NCBI GenBank assembly: GCA_018228705.1
Contig: CP073694.1
Span: forward strand, 1,922,001-1,986,000
Origin: Dysosmobacter sp. Marseille-Q4140
GTDB lineage: Bacteria; Bacillota; Clostridia; Oscillospirales; Oscillospiraceae
Direction: 5' to 3'
DNA length: 64,000 bases
Shown in pieces: positions 62,136 to 64,000 of this stretch. Every line of letters starts with the position of its first letter. Position 1 is the first letter of the stretch. Both the position numbers and the translations under genes were made by a program. Below the pieces are notes generated by a model, which was not told the DNA's origin, searched no databases, and was given only the letters and a program-made list of their open reading frames with translations.

Positions 62136-63716
62136 ATGGAGCAGTATCGGGTGCTGCTGGTGGACGACGAGGAGGACATCCGGGTCGGCATCAGCCGCAA
62201 AATGGATTGGGAGGGCCTGGGCTTTTCCCTGGTGGGAGAGGCGGAAAACGGCCAGGACGCCCTGGAGCTGGCGGAGACCCTGCAGCCCGACGTGGTGCTG
62301 ACGGACATCAAGATGCCCTTCATGGACGGGCTGGAGCTGTGCCGCATCCTGACGGAGCGGCTGCCGGCGTCCAAGTTCGTGGTGTTCTCCGGCTTCGACG
62401 ACTTCGAGTACGCCAAGCAGGCCATCCAGATGAACGTGTCGGAGTACATCCTCAAGCCCATCAACGCCCCGGAGCTGACCGCCGTGCTGGAGCGGATCCA
62501 CGGCCAGCTGGACCGGGAGCGGACCGAGCGGCGGGACGCCGAGCAGCTGCGCCAGCGCTACGAGGAGAGCCTGCCCCTGCTGCGCAACCTCTTTTTGTCC
62601 CGCCTGCTGGATGGCCACGTGCCCCGGGAGCGAATGGCGGAGCTGGCCCAGCGGTACGATGTGGAGCTGGGCGGCGGGGACCTGGTGGCGGCGCTGCTGC
62701 ACGTGGGCGCCGCGGACCAGAGCGAGCTGACGGCCCTGCTGGTCCAGCAGCTGCTGGAGGAGCACCTGCACCCCGCCGGGTGCGTGTGCCGCCCCTTCCC
62801 CTACAACGAGTCCGTGGCCCTGGTGGTGTCCCTGGAGAGCGGGGGCGCCGTCTACGAGCTGATCGCCCAGCTCAACCGGGTCTGCGCCCTGGCGGAGAGC
62901 TACCTCCACCTGACCCTGACCGCCGGCGTGGGGGCCCCGGTCCCGGCGCCGGAGGACCTGCCCCGCTCCGCCGACGGCGCCCGCAGCGCCCTGGAGTACC
63001 GGGGCATGGTGGGCCGGGGCCAGGCCATCTACATCGGAGACCTGGAGCCCGACGGCGGCGCCCGGCTGATGTTCACCGAGAGCGACGAGCAGGAGCTGAC
63101 CAGCGCGCTGAAGCTGGGCGGCGACGAGGAGCTGCGGGCGGTGCTGGACCGGCTGACGGACAAGCTGCGTCCCTCCGGCCTCTCCCCGGCCCAGTGGCAG
63201 CTGTTCTTCCTGGAACTGCTGACCTGCCTTTTGAAGGTGGCCCGGGAGGCGGATCTGGACACGGAGAGCGTGTTCGGCGCCGGGTTCACGGGACTGATGA
63301 AGGCCACGGACTTCGACTCGCCGGAGGCGTTGGAGGAGTGGTGTCTGGACAAGTGCCTGCGGATCCGGACCCAGCTGCGCAACCGGCGCACGGACTCGGC
63401 GGGCCGGGCCGTGGAGCGGGCCAAGGACTTCATCCACGCCCACTATGGGGAGAGTACGCTCTCGGTGGAGGCCCTGTGCGAGCACCTGCACCTCTCCCCC
63501 GCGTACTTCTCCACCCTATTCAAGCGGGAGACCGGCATGAGCTTCACCGCCTATGTCACTGTGGTGCGGATGGAGGCGGCGGCCGCCGCCCTGCGGAACA
63601 CCGAGGACAAGACCTACCTCATCGCCCGCCGCTGCGGGTATGAGGACCCCAACTATTTCAGCTATGTGTTCAAGCGCCACTTCGGCATGAGCCCCACTAA
63701 GTTCCGCTCCGGCTGA
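62136..63716 (+). CDS. YesN-like response regulator with AraC-type DNA-binding domain
   Basis: 526 residues. Receiver about 1-122 (LLVDDEEDIR, phospho-Asp in VVLTDIKMPFMDG, Lys in YILKPI), a long middle region of unknown fold (about 140-400) and a C-terminal AraC helix-turn-helix pair (about 425-525: HLSPAYFSTLFKRETGMSF, IARRCGYEDPNYFSYVFKRHF). YesN-type regulators control sugar-uptake genes together with a YesM-type kinase. A TATACT lies at about 62113-62118 but the -35 is weak. Lying just after mglBAC, it may regulate that operon. Confidence 0.92.
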   Translation: MEQYRVLLVDDEEDIRVGISRKMDWEGLGFSLVGEAENGQDALELAETLQPDVVLTDIKMPFMDGLELCRILTERLPASKFVVFSGFDDFEYAKQAIQMNVSEYILKPINAPELTAVLERIHGQLDRERTERRDAEQLRQRYEESLPLLRNLFLSRLLDGHVPRERMAELAQRYDVELGGGDLVAALLHVGAADQSELTALLVQQLLEEHLHPAGCVCRPFPYNESVALVVSLESGGAVYELIAQLNRVCALAESYLHLTLTAGVGAPVPAPEDLPRSADGARSALEYRGMVGRGQAIYIGDLEPDGGARLMFTESDEQELTSALKLGGDEELRAVLDRLTDKLRPSGLSPAQWQLFFLELLTCLLKVAREADLDTESVFGAGFTGLMKATDFDSPEALEEWCLDKCLRIRTQLRNRRTDSAGRAVERAKDFIHAHYGESTLSVEALCEHLHLSPAYFSTLFKRETGMSFTAYVTVVRMEAAAAALRNTEDKTYLIARRCGYEDPNYFSYVFKRHFGMSPTKFRSG

Positions 63717-63792
63717 GGCAGCGCGTCCGCACGCCGGGACGGCCAGGCCGCCTCCGGCGCGCCGCGGGAATACCAGGAGAGGAGGAACGCCC

Positions 63793-64000
63793 ATGCGGGA
63801 GAAGATCGCCGGCCTTGCCCGGCGCTGGCAGAGCGCCTACCGCAGCACCAGCATCCAGATGATCCTGTCGGCGTCCTTCACGGCGGTGGCGGTGCTGGGC
63901 ATGGTGTTCATGGGACTGACGCTGTTCCTGCGCTTTTCCGCCACCTCCAACGCCCAGCAGTCCGAGAACAGCCAGCGGGTCCTGGCCCAGGTGAATCTGA
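63793..64000 (+). CDS. Sensor kinase, YesM-like, N-terminal fragment
   Basis: Only the first 69 residues are inside the window. AGGAGAGGAGGAACGCCC precedes ATG 63793. A basic start (MREKIAGLARRWQSAYRS) is followed by one membrane helix (about 22-48) and the beginning of an extracellular domain. Position directly after a YesN-type regulator makes a YesM-type histidine kinase the likely identity, but no kinase motif is visible before the end. Confidence 0.6.
   Translation, partial: MREKIAGLARRWQSAYRSTSIQMILSASFTAVAVLGMVFMGLTLFLRFSATSNAQQSENSQRVLAQVNL

Overview
This window spans a bacterial replication origin. It is GC-rich (pockets of AT-rich DNA stand out), has Gram-positive gene content and order (T-box leaders, rpmH-rnpA-yidD-yidC-jag on one side, dnaA-oriC-dnaN-yaaA-recF-remB-gyrB-gyrA on the other, S-layer homology proteins, an AlaX-type editing protein, a group-B-like [FeFe]-hydrogenase, MglABC, YesMN-like regulators), and fits an anaerobic gut Clostridia species of the Oscillospiraceae type (Oscillibacter/Dysosmobacter/Flavonifractor relatives). 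The family is a reasonable inference; the genus is not fixed by what I can see. No tRNA, rRNA, CRISPR array or prophage was seen.

Left part, 1-14.2 kb, plus strand: tail of an SLH protein, mscL-rsmG, a MinD-like ATPase that lacks the usual membrane anchor, mgsA, T-box-controlled hisS, a secreted SLH/parvulin-like protein, aspS, a divergent 46-aa ORF/XRE regulator pair, a repeat-rich gap, a GH3 lipoprotein, a membrane protein, an AlaX-type editing protein, a small conserved-looking protein and msrA. 14.4-24.8 kb, minus strand (running away from the origin): purine permease, LtaS-like enzyme, T-box-controlled glyS, ECF sigma/anti-sigma pair, then jag-yidC-yidD-rnpA-rpmH.

Origin: divergent rpmH and dnaA promoters lie at 24.9-25.1 kb. 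The dnaA-dnaN gap (26463-26717) carries at least six TTTTCCACA-type DnaA boxes followed by an AT-rich tract, so it is the likely oriC. To the right, dnaN, yaaA, recF, remB, gyrB and gyrA form a plus-strand replication/topology cluster interleaved with three small unknown membrane proteins and a YczE-like membrane protein between gyrB and gyrA.

Right part: an XRE regulator divergent from an RNase HI with a possible N-terminal membrane anchor, nadE, a MarR-MATE efflux pair, a metal module (CadC-like repressor, free HMA metallochaperone, P-type ATPase without its own HMA domain), a thioesterase, two histidine kinase/response regulator pairs, a Gld-like ABC system, the hydrogenase, an IS5-family insertion, the mglBAC sugar importer and a YesN/YesM-type two-component system cut by the window end.

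The most unusual signal is non-coding. Several gaps hold arrays of consecutive, sequence-unrelated perfect palindromes (8.85, 14.3, 18.2 and 50.2 kb). In two places the 3' end of an essential gene (glyS, nadE) is duplicated about 200 bp downstream across such palindromic DNA. A second, structured repeat family (9.2, 9.4 and 35.9 kb) keeps its flanks but changes both arms of one stem together.
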